The position numbers and the translations under genes were made by a program. DNA of 24,293 nt, taken from Poronia punctata (lineage: Eukaryota; Ascomycota; Sordariomycetes; Xylariales; Xylariaceae). Shown here one piece after another: positions 1 to 10,388 of this stretch (position 1 is its first letter; each line of letters starts with the position of its first letter). The stretch spans positions 1 through 24,293 of the forward strand of contig MU401836.1 of assembly GCA_022579005.1 (NCBI GenBank). Direction: 5' to 3'. The notes beneath the pieces were generated by a model. The model saw only the letters and a program-made list of their open reading frames with translations. It had not been told where the DNA came from and made no database searches.

Positions 1-3000
1 ATAAGTAAACGTTTATAAACTAGTTTATATAAGCTATACTTATAATATTAAATAGTAACGTTATTTACTAAAATAGTAAAGCTTAGGTAATTTAGCTAAT
101 TTTTTTTAATTTTATTAGTTACTTTTATAAGCGTTATTTTAATTAAGTAGTGCTTACTTTTAATAAAGCTTTATGCTTAAAAGTAATAAGCTAGCTTATA
201 AGCTATATAATATTTAAAATGCTTAGCTATTATAATAACTTTTTTTTTAAATTTACTTTTATTATTATACTTAATATATAATGCGCTACTATAGTAGTAT
301 ACTATATATTTATAAAAAAATTTAAATATTAATTTAAAGTTTACTTATTAAAAAGCTTTAGTTTTAAAAAAAGCTATTTATTTATATTATACTTTAATTA
401 AAGTAAAAAAGTTTTTATAAAATAGTATAGTTTAAATATTAATAACTTATAAGTATAAAAAGCTAATAAAAACGTTATATTAGTGCTATTTTTTAAGTAA
501 GCTGCTTTATAACTTTTAATAGTTAAAATAAAACTTAGTTATTAAATAAATATTTTTAGCAAAGTTAAGCTAGTAATAAAGTTATAAAATTTATTAAATT
601 ACTAAGTTAATTTTTTTATAGCTAAAAGCTAAGTAAATTTTTTAAATAATTAACTTATACTTTTTTAAAAAATTAACATATTACCTAAAAGTAAAACGCT
701 AAGTTGCTTATTTTTATAAAGTATTATTATATATAAAGTATTAATATATGTAATTTTTAAACCTTTTTTATTTACATTTATTATTATAACGTTTTAAAAC
801 AACACTAGTAATAAAAAATTAAGCAATCTTTTAACTTTTTTAAGTTTATTAAACTACAAGCTTTAGCAATAGCTTAACAAGCTAAATTAAGTAGCTAAAA
901 GCAAATAACTTATAATTAAGTTTTAAGGCTTTATTTACACCTATTTATAAGTTAGCCTAAACTATATTAACATTTATAAACATAGCGCTAAGCTAAGTAT
1001 TAATAAATTACTTTATATTACTTTTTTACTTATTGTTATTATTATTAATAAGCTTTTAAAGTTACTAAAACAAGCTATTTATAGCTATATATTTTTTTTT
1101 TAGTATATAGCAAAGCTTAAAGTCAAACATTTTAATATATAAAATTTACTAAGTAAAAACTATATTTAAAAAAGTAAAAAACTTATTATTTAGCTAAGCA
1201 ATTAAAACTTTTACGTTAGTTTTTAAAATAAATTATATACTATAAAAGTAGTTTTATAAGCGCTTTAGTAACTTAATAACACTAAAAGCTTTTTTTTTTA
1301 TAGCGTCGTAGTTTAACTTAAAGCCTTTTTAATATTTTAACTTATATTAAGCTAGCTTAATTTTCTTATTTACTTTCTAAGCTAAAATATATCCTTATTT
1401 AATTTTAAAAGCATTAGTTTAAAAATAAATTTGCTTACTTTTATAATTAACAATAACTAAAAGTAGTATATTAATTAAAACAAGTTTTAACTAATTTATA
1501 AACTACTATTGCTTACTTTTTTAAACAAAAACTATATTTTTTTATAAAAAAGTAGTAAAAAGTATATAAATTTAAAAGTAGTTTTTAATTTATATTTTAT
1601 AGTAAATAGTAACTTTAAAAAAAGCTTTAATATTTATAATATTTTTATACGCAAGCTATTTTTTAATTTTAATAACCTTTATACTAATAAGCTTTTTTTT
1701 ATATATTTTATATATAAACCTAACAATTTTTATAAATTAGCAACACTATTTACTTTTTATAGCACTTAAAATAAAACTAGCTAGTTTTAAGTTAAAAAGC
1801 ATAGCATTAATGTTTTTTAAATGCTTTAAAACATATTGCTTAATTTTAAAAGCAACTTTTTAATTATTATAGTATAATATAAAGCTTTTAATTCCTATAT
1901 TATTAAAAAAAAGCTTACATTTTTAAAAGGCAATATTAAAAAAGACTTATATAATAATATATAAAAACTAAGCAATAAAGTTTATATAGCTTTATAGTAA
2001 AGTTATTATTTAAAGTAATTTAAACAAAGTGTTAAATATAATTAAAGCATAGCTATAAATAAAAAAATTAATTTAGTTATAGCTAGAAAATAAGTTGCTA
2101 ACTAATATAATAACGTATATAGCAAATTTTTCTACAAACCTATTATAACTTTATAGTAAAACAACGTTTTAAATAATAACAATATTAAGCTTAGTAGCTA
2201 AGTTAATAAAGCATAGGCCTCTTTTAAGCTTTTTAACTATAAACTATGCATTATAATATAGCAAGCTTGCTTTTTTTAAAACCTTGTTTTTAAAGCGTAT
2301 TTACAAAACCTTAATAACTTTATTTTTTAGTAGCGTAAAAATTAAAATGCTTTTAGCTTGCTATGCTTTATAAAGCACTGCTTTAATTTTATATAGCAAA
2401 GCAATACTATTATTAACATATCTTATTTTAAAAAAATCTTATACTAAAGCTATTTCCTTATAAAAAAAAATTTCTAGCAAAACTGCTTTTTTTACATTAG
2501 TAAAGTTAGTTTCTTCTAAGCTTTAAAATAGCTTTATAACCTTTTTTTAAGTAAATTACGTCTTTTAAAAATATTTTACAAATTAAAGCTAAATATTTTT
2601 ATAAATACCTTTTTACTATAACTAAGTCTTATTTTTAACGTTTACAACTTTTTTTTTAATAGCTTTCTCTTTTTAGTTATATATGCTTAAAAAAGTTGTT
2701 TTATTTAATAAAACATTATTAAAAAAATAAACTTTTTTAGCTTTGCTTTTATATATAATAAAAACATTAAATAACTTAATTAAAGCGCTTAGTTAATTTA
2801 CCTCTTTAATAGCAGCAATACTAGTTTATTAAGCTTTATAATAAACCTTTTAAGTAACATTATAAAAAATATTTACAAAAGCGTTATTATATAATATAGC
2901 TTATATAGTTTTATTATTAGCTAAACTAATTAAAAATATATTAAAAAAGCTAAAATTAACACTATACCTATAACTAAATAGTGCAACGTTTTTAAAGTAA

Positions 3001-6000
3001 GTAAAGCTAAAGCTAGCAATATTTAAAAGTAAGCTTTTTTTAATATTAAGCACTATATTAAAGATTTTCTCTTAAGGCATGCTATAAAAAGCAGCGTTAT
3101 AATTTACAACTAAGGCAATATTTTAATTATAGCAAAATAAGTTAAACTTATTATTATTATTACTATTAGCTACTTTTTTAACAATTGCTTAATAAAGCCT
3201 TATTACGCTATTTGCCAGCTTTAAAAATAAGCAAATAGCAGCTAGTTTTTTAATATATTAACAACCTTAAATAGCTATAGCAAAAACTAGTTTTTAATAA
3301 ACGCTACTAAAATTATAATCTTTATTTTTTTAAACTATATATTATATATAAAGTAATTATTTTAATAATATAAAAATATGTTTATTTTAATAATAAAATT
3401 TATATTTAAAAGTAAAAAAAATAAAGCATATTACTTTAAAACAATATATAACAAAAAATTAACACTTTGCTTAACAAGCTATACTTTAATTTTAATAACA
3501 CTAATATAACTAACTTTATTAGCATTACTACTATAGCTTTTTTAAATAAAACTAGTTTGCTAAACTAGCAAAGTATACTTTAAAACATATATTTTAACAA
3601 CAAAGCTAGCCTATATACTAATATTAATAACTTTTATAATAAGCTTACCTTGCTTTTTTATACTTATAATAATAGTAATTTTAAAGTAAATCTAAACGTA
3701 GTTAATAACTACATACTGCTTTAAAGCTATAAAAAATACTTAAAATAAAGTTAGCTTTAAATTAAAGCTTTAAGTACTTAATTAAATATTATTTTATAAA
3801 ATATTAAAAGCAACTATTATAATATTAATATAAAAATAGCTGCTTATATTAGTTACTTATTACAACGCATCTTTAATAAGCTAAGATTTAGTTTACTAAA
3901 CTAAAGCTATAAAGCAATTAGTTAATTTTAAAAGCATAATTATATTAAGCTATAAGCTAAGCAGCCTGCTAAGGTTTATAGCGTTAATTAAAACCTAACT
4001 TTTGCTTTTTTAGCTAAATTAGTATTTAATATTTTTAAGCGCTATATAAATAGTCTTTTTACTTTTAACTATAGCGTTTTAAACAATATAGCTAACTTAA
4101 TAAATTAATACGTTAGCGTAGCCTAGTACTTTAAAAATTATATTTTTAAGCATAACGTTAACCTTTTTTAAAAGCAGCTTGTTAACCTTAGTATCTTATA
4201 ACTATTAGGCCTTTATATAAATATTAAGCACTTATTTTATATTAGCTCCTTTGCTTTTAAGTATATTTTTTATAATAACAAGAAATAAATTAAATATTTT
4301 AACTTTTAAAGCAACTAGTTAAATATTTAATTGTAGCAAAATATTTTTATTTTTTTAAGTAAAAACTTTTATAAGCTTTTAGTAAAAGTAGACTTATATA
4401 AAAAGTAGCTTATATTAGTTAATAGCAAACATTTTAGCAACTATTTTATTATTGCCTTTTTTAACCTTTTTTATAACCTTTATACTATTAAAGTTAATAG
4501 TAATAATATAAATAAAATCCTAGGTCTAGTTTATATAAACATAGCCTTTGCTTTTATATATAAATAAGTTATTATTTTAGTGCAAAGCTTTAATTATGCT
4601 TATATTGCTAGTATAAGCAAAAGGTTTAATATTAATAACGTTCTTTATAGCTAAAGCGTCTTGTTAATTTTAGGCATTAACTACTTGTGCTAATTAAACA
4701 TACCTTGTTTACAACTATTATACTACTTTAAAAGCTATATTTTATAAAATTAAATTGCGTTTTTTAAGTTTATAGTATGCTAAAAAGTAAAGGTTATAGT
4801 TATTAGCTAGGTTATTTTTTTAAATATAGCATAATGCTTTAATTTTAATACTTTTATACTTTTAGCTAAATATAATAACGTTACTAAACAAAGCAATACA
4901 TTAGATATGCTTAAGCAAGCGCCTTCTTTTAAGGTACTACTAACTATTAAAATATATAATTTTGTTTTTATTAAAGTTATATGCCTTTAAACAGTCTTAT
5001 TATAAATAAAAGTCTTTTAAATATACTTAATACTTATAACTAGGTACTTTTTAATTTAAACAGCTTTAGTAACCTTTTTATTTTTATTTACTATAGCTAC
5101 TTTGCTAGTTTATTAAATATATTATAGCTTACGTGCTTTACTAATTATAATTAATAAAAAGCTAAAGGGCTAGTTAATTTATTATTTTTTATTATTTTTT
5201 TATAGTAACCTTTAGCTAACCTATTACAATTTTAATTTTTTAAAAACGCAAAGTAAAGTTGTTTATAATAGTAACAAGCTTTTATTTTATAATAGTTACT
5301 AGCTAGCTATTAACTATAGCTATACCTTTTATTTATTAGGCGTTTTATTAATTTTTAAGCTAAGCTATAGTAGCTTTAATAAAGTATAAATAAAAAAGCC
5401 TATTAAGTTTTTTAAAAAGCTTAAACTTTTTTTTAAATAAGCTAAGATCTTTTTTACTTTGCTTTTAGTATTTTTAAAAGCAAGATTTATTTATTACTTA
5501 AAAGTTAAGCTTATTATAAAAGTTTTTATAAGTAAGTTGTTTAAAGTTACTAAATCCTAATTAATAAAAAAAAAAAATAGCTTAAATTATAAAGTTAAAT
5601 ATTTTTTATAAAAAGCTTTAAACTATAGCGTTATTAAAATAAAGCTTATTATAAGCTTTAACATCTTAGTAAAGAAAACAATATTACTAAAAGTATTTAT
5701 GCAAGCTTTTAACATTATTTAACTAAAATATTCTTTTATAGTTATAAAGTATAGCAATAGCAAAGGACTTTTACTTAAAATTATTTAAATAAAAATAACG
5801 TTTAATAGCGCTATAAGCAATGTTTTAATTTATGCAGTCTTTTAAAAAAAAAATTAACTACTTATAAACCTTATAAGTTAAAGCATATTAAGGCAATAGT
5901 TAAATACAGGCTTTTAAAGTTATATAATAATTATTAAAGTAATAAAAAACTTTTTTAAGCTAGTTTATTGTTTTAGTGCTGTTAAAAAAAAGGTTAAAAC

Positions 6001-6728
6001 GCTTTAAAAAGTTAAAGTAAGTTATATATTGCTAAAAAACGTAAAAGTTATATAAAAAGGTAGCAAAATAGTTAGTAAAAACTAAAGTTAAGTTTTTATA
6101 GCTTATAATTAAAGCGCTAAAAATAAAAGTTAAAATAGGTTTTTAAGTAAAAAGTAATAGTAAAGCAAAAGTTTTAGCTAACTTAAAAGCTTTAAGCTTT
6201 AAGTTAACAATAAAAAATAAAATAAAGCTAGCTAGGTATAAATAAATAGTTAAAAATATTGCTTTTTAAGTAAAAATAAAGTTTAGTAAACTATTTTAGT
6301 ATTGTTTTAAAGCAAAAAGTTTAAGTAACATAAAGTAGCAGCTTAGATTATAGTTTTTATTTATAAAACTGCAAAGTTTTATAAAAAGCAACGTATTAAA
6401 TAAAAAAAACTATATAAAATAATGTAAGCTAAAATAATAAAGTGCAAATGCGTTAAAAAGCTAGTGTTAACTAAAAAAAAAAAAAAATATAATAAAAAGT
6501 TATTAGCTAGTATTTATATTTAGTTAAAATTTTAAAAATCTTTGCTTAAGCAAGCTATTAATTTTTAAAGTTTTTATTAAAAGTTTAATTTTTAAGTTGC
6601 TTTAGTTTTTAACTGCTAGCTTATATATACGCAGCTTTAAGTATAGTAAACTTTTTTATACTTTATAAAATATGCTACCTTTTTTTATTTATTATAGTAT
6701 TTAAATTTTTTTAGTTTTTCTAGTTTTT

Positions 6729-6782
6729 TAGCTACTTATTTTCTAGTTTTGCTAATCTTTTAGCTACTTATTTTCTAGTTTT
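6729..6782. repeat. Short direct repeat, two copies 32 bp apart
   Basis: The 22-bp string starting TAGCTACTTATTTTCTAG occurs at 6729-6750 and again at 6761-6782 without mismatch. The spacer between the copies is T-rich. Because the period is 32 bp, the repeat is not a codon-phased one. It may be a small minisatellite inside a dead element. No function can be assigned. Confidence 0.6.
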
Positions 6783-7485
6783 TTTTTAGTTTCTTTATAT
6801 TTTTAGTTCCTTTAAATTGCTATTAAAAGTATTTTTTAAGTTATAGTTTTATAATTTTATTAAACTAAAAGTAGTAAGCTAGCTAAGTTATATTTTATAA
6901 TTTTAGCTTTATAGCTTAATTTATATAGCTTTTATTGCTTAGTTTTAAACTATAATAACTTAGTTATTTTTAAAGCTTTTTTATAACACGTTGTTTTTAT
7001 ACTAAGGCTTTTAGCTAATTTTCGTAGTCTTTAAGGTTTAAAGTAAGCTAATATTTTATTTTTATTTTTTTAGTTAAATATTAGCAGTATTAAAAACTTA
7101 CTATACTTTTAGCTTGCGCGCGTTTGTATATATAAGCGCGTTATTAATTTCTAGCTTTTTTTTCTTTTTATATAGTTTATCTTATAAAAAAAAACTTTTA
7201 TAAGTCTTATATTTAAGCAAAATTACTATTGCAATAAAAATTAAAAATTTTTAAAAATTATTTTAACTTTATACTAAAAAAGGTTTAGCTAAAGTAAACG
7301 CATTAACTAGGTTTTAAGGGCTTTACATTAATTATAGCTTTATAAAAGTATTTTAAAAAGCATAACTTAATATATTATATGTACAATAAATAGCTAGATA
7401 TTTAGGTCTAAAAAGTAACGCAAAAATAAAGGCTATATATATAAAAACAAAAATCAAGCTATTCCCTTTTAGCCCTATAGCTACC

Positions 7486-7549
7486 CTATAACGTAAAGCG
7501 TAACTAGTATATATACTAATTACGTTATAATACTAATTTTATACTAATT
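7486..7549. repeat. Hairpin and triple ATACTAATT motif
   Basis: TATAACGTAA (7486-7495) is matched by its exact reverse complement at 7520-7529, with the palindrome AGTATATATACT in between. The motif ATACTAATT occurs at 7513-7521, 7530-7538 and 7541-7549; the last two are 11 bp apart. The same 11-bp-spaced pair recurs in the right A/T block, so this is probably the terminus of a mutated transposon family or a repeated protein-binding site. That reading is inference. Confidence 0.45.
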
Positions 7550-7740
7550 GTTTTATAGCTACATTTTAAGCTACAATCTATGCTAGTTAAGTTATCTTAA
7601 TGCTAAAAAATATACATTTTATATTTTTTATTATAAAGATTATAAAGCATATTAATATTTATACCTTAGCTTTAATAACTAATTTTATATATTATAACAA
7701 AAATATTACTTACTAACGTTAAATAAAAGTTAATAAAATA

Positions 7741-8121
7741 ATTAAAAAAAAAAAACAAGAGGCTGCTAAAAAAAAAAAAGCACGTAAAAAAAAAAAGATC
7801 AATGCTGCTAATGCGCTTATAATTAAAAACTTTAAAAAAGCTAAAGCCTAAAAAAACGCTAAAACCTTTAAAAAGGCTAAAAGTACCTTTAAAGCACAAA
7901 GCTAAGCAGCAGCTATTACTTATATAGCTAGTAAAGCTTAAAAAAAAGCAGCTAACAATGCTGCAAAACTTGCTAAAAATAATAAAAATCTTATAAATGC
8001 TAAAAATACAAATAGTAAAGAAAATAATAAAAATAATAAAAACTTTAAAAAACCTAAAAATATTAAAAGTAATAAAAATAATAAAAATATAAAAAGTAAA
8101 CTAAACAATAAAAATTTTTAA
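7741..8121 (+). pseudogene. Lysine/alanine/asparagine-rich coding relic, origin unknown
   Basis: Reading from 7741 in one frame gives about 125 codons of strongly basic, low-complexity protein, beginning IKKKKQEAAKKKKARKKKKI and later rich in KN and KA. Only three stops interrupt it before the terminal TAA, all TAA, and each could derive from CAA by C-to-T change. The + strand is A-rich here, unlike the mixed A/T around it, which helps keep the frame open and weakens the argument. It resembles a charged tail or coiled-coil segment such as some transposases carry, but I recognise no family. No start codon or upstream domain can be traced, since the frame degrades above 7720. Confidence 0.25.
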
Positions 8122-8349
8122 AGTTGCTATATAAGTAGCTATAAAGCTTATAGCAAGTTATAATAGCTTTATATTGCACTTAATTAGTATATAATTAGTA
8201 CATTTACGTTATTTTAAGTAAATAGCTTTAATTTAACTTTTTTAATAAATTATTTTTTACTATTTTTTTATTTACTAATTATATTTTTATAACGTAGCTA
8301 AGTTAATAACTTAAAAAAATCTTTTTATTATTAGACTAATATTTAAATA

Positions 8350-8438
8350 AGTACCTATTTAAAAGTTAAGTACCTATTTATATTTAAATAGGTACCTATT
8401 GCAAATATGGGTACCTATCATTTTTTAGATGGGTACCG
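8350..8438. repeat. 41-bp tandem array, left part (GGTACC satellite)
   Basis: GGTACC or its one-base variant AGTACC starts at 8350, 8369, 8391, 8410 and 8432. The spacings are 19, 22, 19 and 22 bp, so the true unit is 41 bp. The outer two copies carry AGTACC and A/T-rich spacers, while the inner ones keep GGTACC, so decay increases toward the A/T block. The 47 bp at 8391-8437 align directly with 9332-9378 with 8 mismatches. The array therefore continues beyond the inserted element, and the element splits it at one GGTACC. Confidence 0.75.
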
Positions 8439-8504
8439 CAGCGGGACCCGTAGAGTGGTGACAAGTCCAATAAGGCTTGTTGTATAATGTATAGTTAGGA
8501 TCAG

Positions 8505-8558
8505 AATAAGGCTTGTCAGGCAAACAAGACTTGTCAGGCAAATAAGACTTGTCAGAGG
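8505..8558 (+). repeat. Left subterminal array, 3 x 18 bp
   Basis: Three units of 18 bp (8505, 8523, 8541) share the core AAGRCTTGTCAG, with CAAGACTTG itself near-palindromic. They lie 66 bp inside the left end of the 892-bp element and point inward. A fourth degenerate copy of the core, AAGGCTTGTT, lies at 8472-8481. Clustered subterminal motifs in hAT elements commonly bind transposase; that role here is inference. Confidence 0.7.
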
Positions 8559-8702
8559 TGGGCCCACCTTAAAGTCATTTCCAGCGTCCTTATTGGTCAG
8601 ATATACTAGATTTCTAGGTTCTGATTGGCCCATTTATTCTATTTCTAACCTGCACGTACTTGCCATACCTACTTGTACCTACTTGTACCTACCTTGCAAG
8701 TC

Positions 8703-8727
8703 TGACCTGACCTGACCTGACCTGACC
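8703..8727 (+). repeat. TGACC pentamer array, 5 copies
   Basis: Five perfect TGACC units are followed by TACC variants and preceded by ACTTGTACCT repeats (8671-8690). The reverse-complement array (TCAGG) sits at 9091-9125, so the two form long inverted arms inside the 892-bp element and could pair in single-stranded DNA or RNA. Confidence 0.7.
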
Positions 8728-8774
8728 TACCTACAACCTTTCTGAATAGCTTCAGAATTGTCCATATTTGGAAG

Positions 8775-8845
8775 CCTGGTCCTGGTGGTCCTGGTGGTCC
8801 TGGTGGTCCTGGTGGTCCTGGTCCTGGTCCTGGTCCTGGCCCTGG
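8775..8845. repeat. TCCTGG / TCCTGGTGG minisatellite
   Basis: Four TCCTGGTGG-type 9-bp units are followed by 6-bp TCCTGG units. Both strands are open here only because the repeat is stop-free: one strand would encode Trp/Ser repeats, the other Pro/Gly repeats resembling collagen. Neither is credible as a gene. The repeated GG pairs on the + strand could form weak G-quadruplexes. The sequence after it, to 8995, stays open on the + strand and includes the residues AEEHLQDLHMLRKLESDLY, which might be a captured fragment; I do not recognise it. Confidence 0.65.
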
Positions 8846-9090
8846 ATCAAGGATCCTGAAGGTCAATTAGCATTTAATCCGGCTGAGGAGCACTTACAAG
8901 ATCTGCATATGCTGCGAAAGCTAGAAAGTGACTTATATATACTATATAAAGTCAGTGCAATTAAATGTACCTTTATAGCCTTAGCAGCGGGCTAAAAACA
9001 GGGCTATGGCTGTTGGTGCAGCCTTTGGTCAAGGATAATGGTGGTGGTGGTATGCGGAGTAACAAGGTTAGAATTTTTGAAATGGCTAAG

Positions 9091-9125
9091 TCAGGTCAGG
9101 TCAGGTCAGGTTAGGTCAGGTCAGG
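9091..9125 (+). repeat. TCAGG/TTAGG pentamer array, 7 units
   Basis: Seven 5-bp units (six TCAGG, one TTAGG) form the inverted partner of the TGACC array at 8703-8727. Both lie well inside the ends of the 892-bp element, so they are part of its internal structure rather than its terminal repeats. Confidence 0.65.
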
Positions 9126-9213
9126 TTAAGGAAAAAGTACCTAGGTAAGGAAGTTATAATAGGTGCAAGTAAGTACATTCCTTCCTGATTAGTATGAAAA
9201 GTACTTAAAAGCT

Positions 9214-9285
9214 TGACAAGCCTTGTTTCTCTGACAAGTCTTGTTTCTTTGACAAGTCTTGTTTTTCTGACAAGTCTTACTGCCC
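9214..9285 (-). repeat. Right subterminal array, 4 x 18 bp
   Basis: Four 18-bp units start at 9214, 9232, 9250 and 9268, each beginning TGACAAG and most continuing TCTTGTTT. Their reverse complement, AAACAAGACTTGTCA, is the left-array unit. The array ends 45 bp from the right end of the element, so left and right arrays have the same orientation relative to their own ends. Confidence 0.7.
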
Positions 9286-9330
9286 TTGTAAAGTCCAACA
9301 AGCCATGTTGCTGTATACATTTTCCCGCTA

Positions 9331-9490
9331 CGGTACCTATTGCAGGTATAGGTACCTATTCATTTTTGAATGGGTACCCAGTCATTTTTGGATAGGTACC
9401 CAACCCATAATTAAGCCCAGGCTACCCATACCCACTGCCAAGCACCCAACACCACCTAATGGGTAATGATGGGTACCCACTGGGTACCCA
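9331..9490. repeat. GGTACC satellite, right part
   Basis: GGTACC occurs at 9332, 9351, 9373, 9395, 9472 and 9483. The first spacings are 19, 22 and 22 bp, continuing the register of the array at 8350-8437 across the insertion. Spacer sequence is of the type CATTTTTGAATG. Beyond 9400 the array is degenerate (ACCCATACCCACT, then two GGTACCC words). Confidence 0.7.
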
Positions 9491-10388
9491 ATGACGAACC
9501 CTAGCCCGGCATCGGGGCATGGCGTCGGCAGCAGACTGTAGTGGGCTACAGCTATTTGGAATAAGTTGCAAAAGATGCTGCAAGTAAGGGGGACATTAGG
9601 TGCATAACCAACACGAAGAAGAAGATTATCACGTATTCACAGACCAGGGTAGGATTGACAACGGTAGCCTGTCCGACCCTCCGATCCTCCGACCATCCGG
9701 GGCGCCCACACCCATTGAACACCCCTCCCCCCCACTACTAATGCTGCCCTGAATTAAATACCACGGTAAGAAAAGTGAAATGCGATCACCGTTCTTTTTC
9801 AAGAGAAGCGTCCGTCTTCCTAAAAACCAACAACACCTGCCTTGGTACTATTAAGTATACTCTACATCAAATCCTGGGCCTCTATGGTTGCGTGTTTCAT
9901 CTGTAGCCCGTAACCGTAGTCGTACACCTCCGTACTATAGTAGTATACTCTGTCGCTTCTCTCTGGATAGCATATGCTTAATCAAATCTGTTTCTTCCTT
10001 GCTGTGTGTAGAAAACGGTTCTGTTCAGCAAGATGGGTCTTTGTGAAAGAACGGTCCCACTCCTTGGAGCGGCACACCTCAAAAGAGAAGCGGCTCTTCA
10101 TCCTTACCGTTTCCTGCTCTTCATATATAGAGGTAAGCAGATACTGCTGACTTGAGGCTGCCTACATGTCCCTGTTGCTCCATCCATCTTCAAAAAGTCA
10201 TCTAACATTAGCTACGTAATTATTCTTAAGTATATCACAACCATTGTGATTAAGGATCCAAGTAACTGCAAACACTAGCACTCAAACAACATCAACACTA
10301 GTCAAGTCATAAGTCACGAGTTCGAAACGGACGGAGGGACCTAAATCACTAGTTACTTACCTACTTGGGGAACACCAGTCAATTCATA
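9491..10388 (+). promoter_or_regulatory. Upstream region of the aldo/keto reductase gene
   Basis: No credible gene is seen in these 900 bp. Base composition is balanced. A possible TATA-like word CATATATAG lies at 10122-10130, about 260 bp before the start codon, and GTAAGC at 10133 could be the donor of a 5' UTR intron, but neither can be shown from sequence alone. The start codon context (A at -3, G at +4) is favourable. Confidence 0.35.

Larger units (their letters stand above)
1..8330. repeat. Left A/T-rich block, probably RIP-degraded repeats
   Basis: This stretch is overwhelmingly A and T, with TA in great excess and CA/TG scarce. Most remaining C sits in CT, CG or CC contexts (many AGCT, AAGCTT, GCTTA words), which is what C-to-T mutation at CpA leaves behind. 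No open frame of gene length survives on either strand; stops are mostly TAA and TAG. The block is therefore read as transposons or other repeats destroyed by repeat-induced point mutation, a process known in Pezizomycotina. I could not identify the original elements. The only coding-like relic I can argue for lies at its right end (7741-8121). It ends where the GGTACC array and the balanced island begin. Confidence 0.8.
8439..9330. mobile_element. Non-autonomous hAT-like transposon, 892 bp
   Basis: The left end reads CAGCGGGA (8439-8446) and the right end TCCCGCTA (9323-9330), giving 8-bp terminal inverted repeats YAGCGGGA, the form usual for hAT elements. The 8 bp outside are GGGTACCG on the left and CGGTACCT on the right, matching at the six central bases, as an aged 8-bp target duplication would. 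Removing the element and one GGTACC restores the regular 41-bp array around it. Inside are inverted arrays of an 18-bp subterminal motif, inverted TGACC/TCAGG arrays and a TCCTGG minisatellite. There is no transposase frame, so it would need a partner elsewhere in the genome. The superfamily call rests on end sequence and target length only; a Tc1/mariner reading with a TA duplication inside GGTACC is the alternative. Confidence 0.55.

Noticed and set aside
4500..5010. Apparent coding relic in the left block, with a long frame broken mainly by TAA.
   Set aside because: The number of stops is about what random sequence of this A/T content would give, and no motif of a known family could be recognised.
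7672..7899. 75-aa Phe/Leu-rich frame on the - strand.
   Set aside because: It is the complement of the A-rich basic relic on the + strand; its hydrophobicity only reflects T-rich codons.
1..8330. Mitochondrial DNA or a mitochondrial insertion, because of the A/T content.
   Set aside because: No mitochondrial gene, tRNA or rRNA is recognisable, and the dinucleotide pattern (TA excess, CA/TG shortage) fits RIP better.
8350..8440. Telomere or subtelomere repeat at the island edge.
   Set aside because: The unit is 41 bp and built on GGTACC, not TTAGGG-like, and the pentamer TCAGG/TTAGG arrays are short and internal to a transposon.
8503..8558. Regular 18-bp repeats that could suggest a CRISPR array.
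   Set aside because: Repeats are contiguous without unique spacers, few in number, mirrored at the other end of the element, and the genome is eukaryotic.
8669..8995. Overlapping open frames with collagen-like or Trp/Ser repeats.
   Set aside because: They are produced by the TCCTGG minisatellite and by absence of stops; neither has a credible start or domain.
10310..10332. GAGTTCGAAACGG, resembling a tRNA B box.
   Set aside because: No matching A box, acceptor stem or cloverleaf could be drawn around it.
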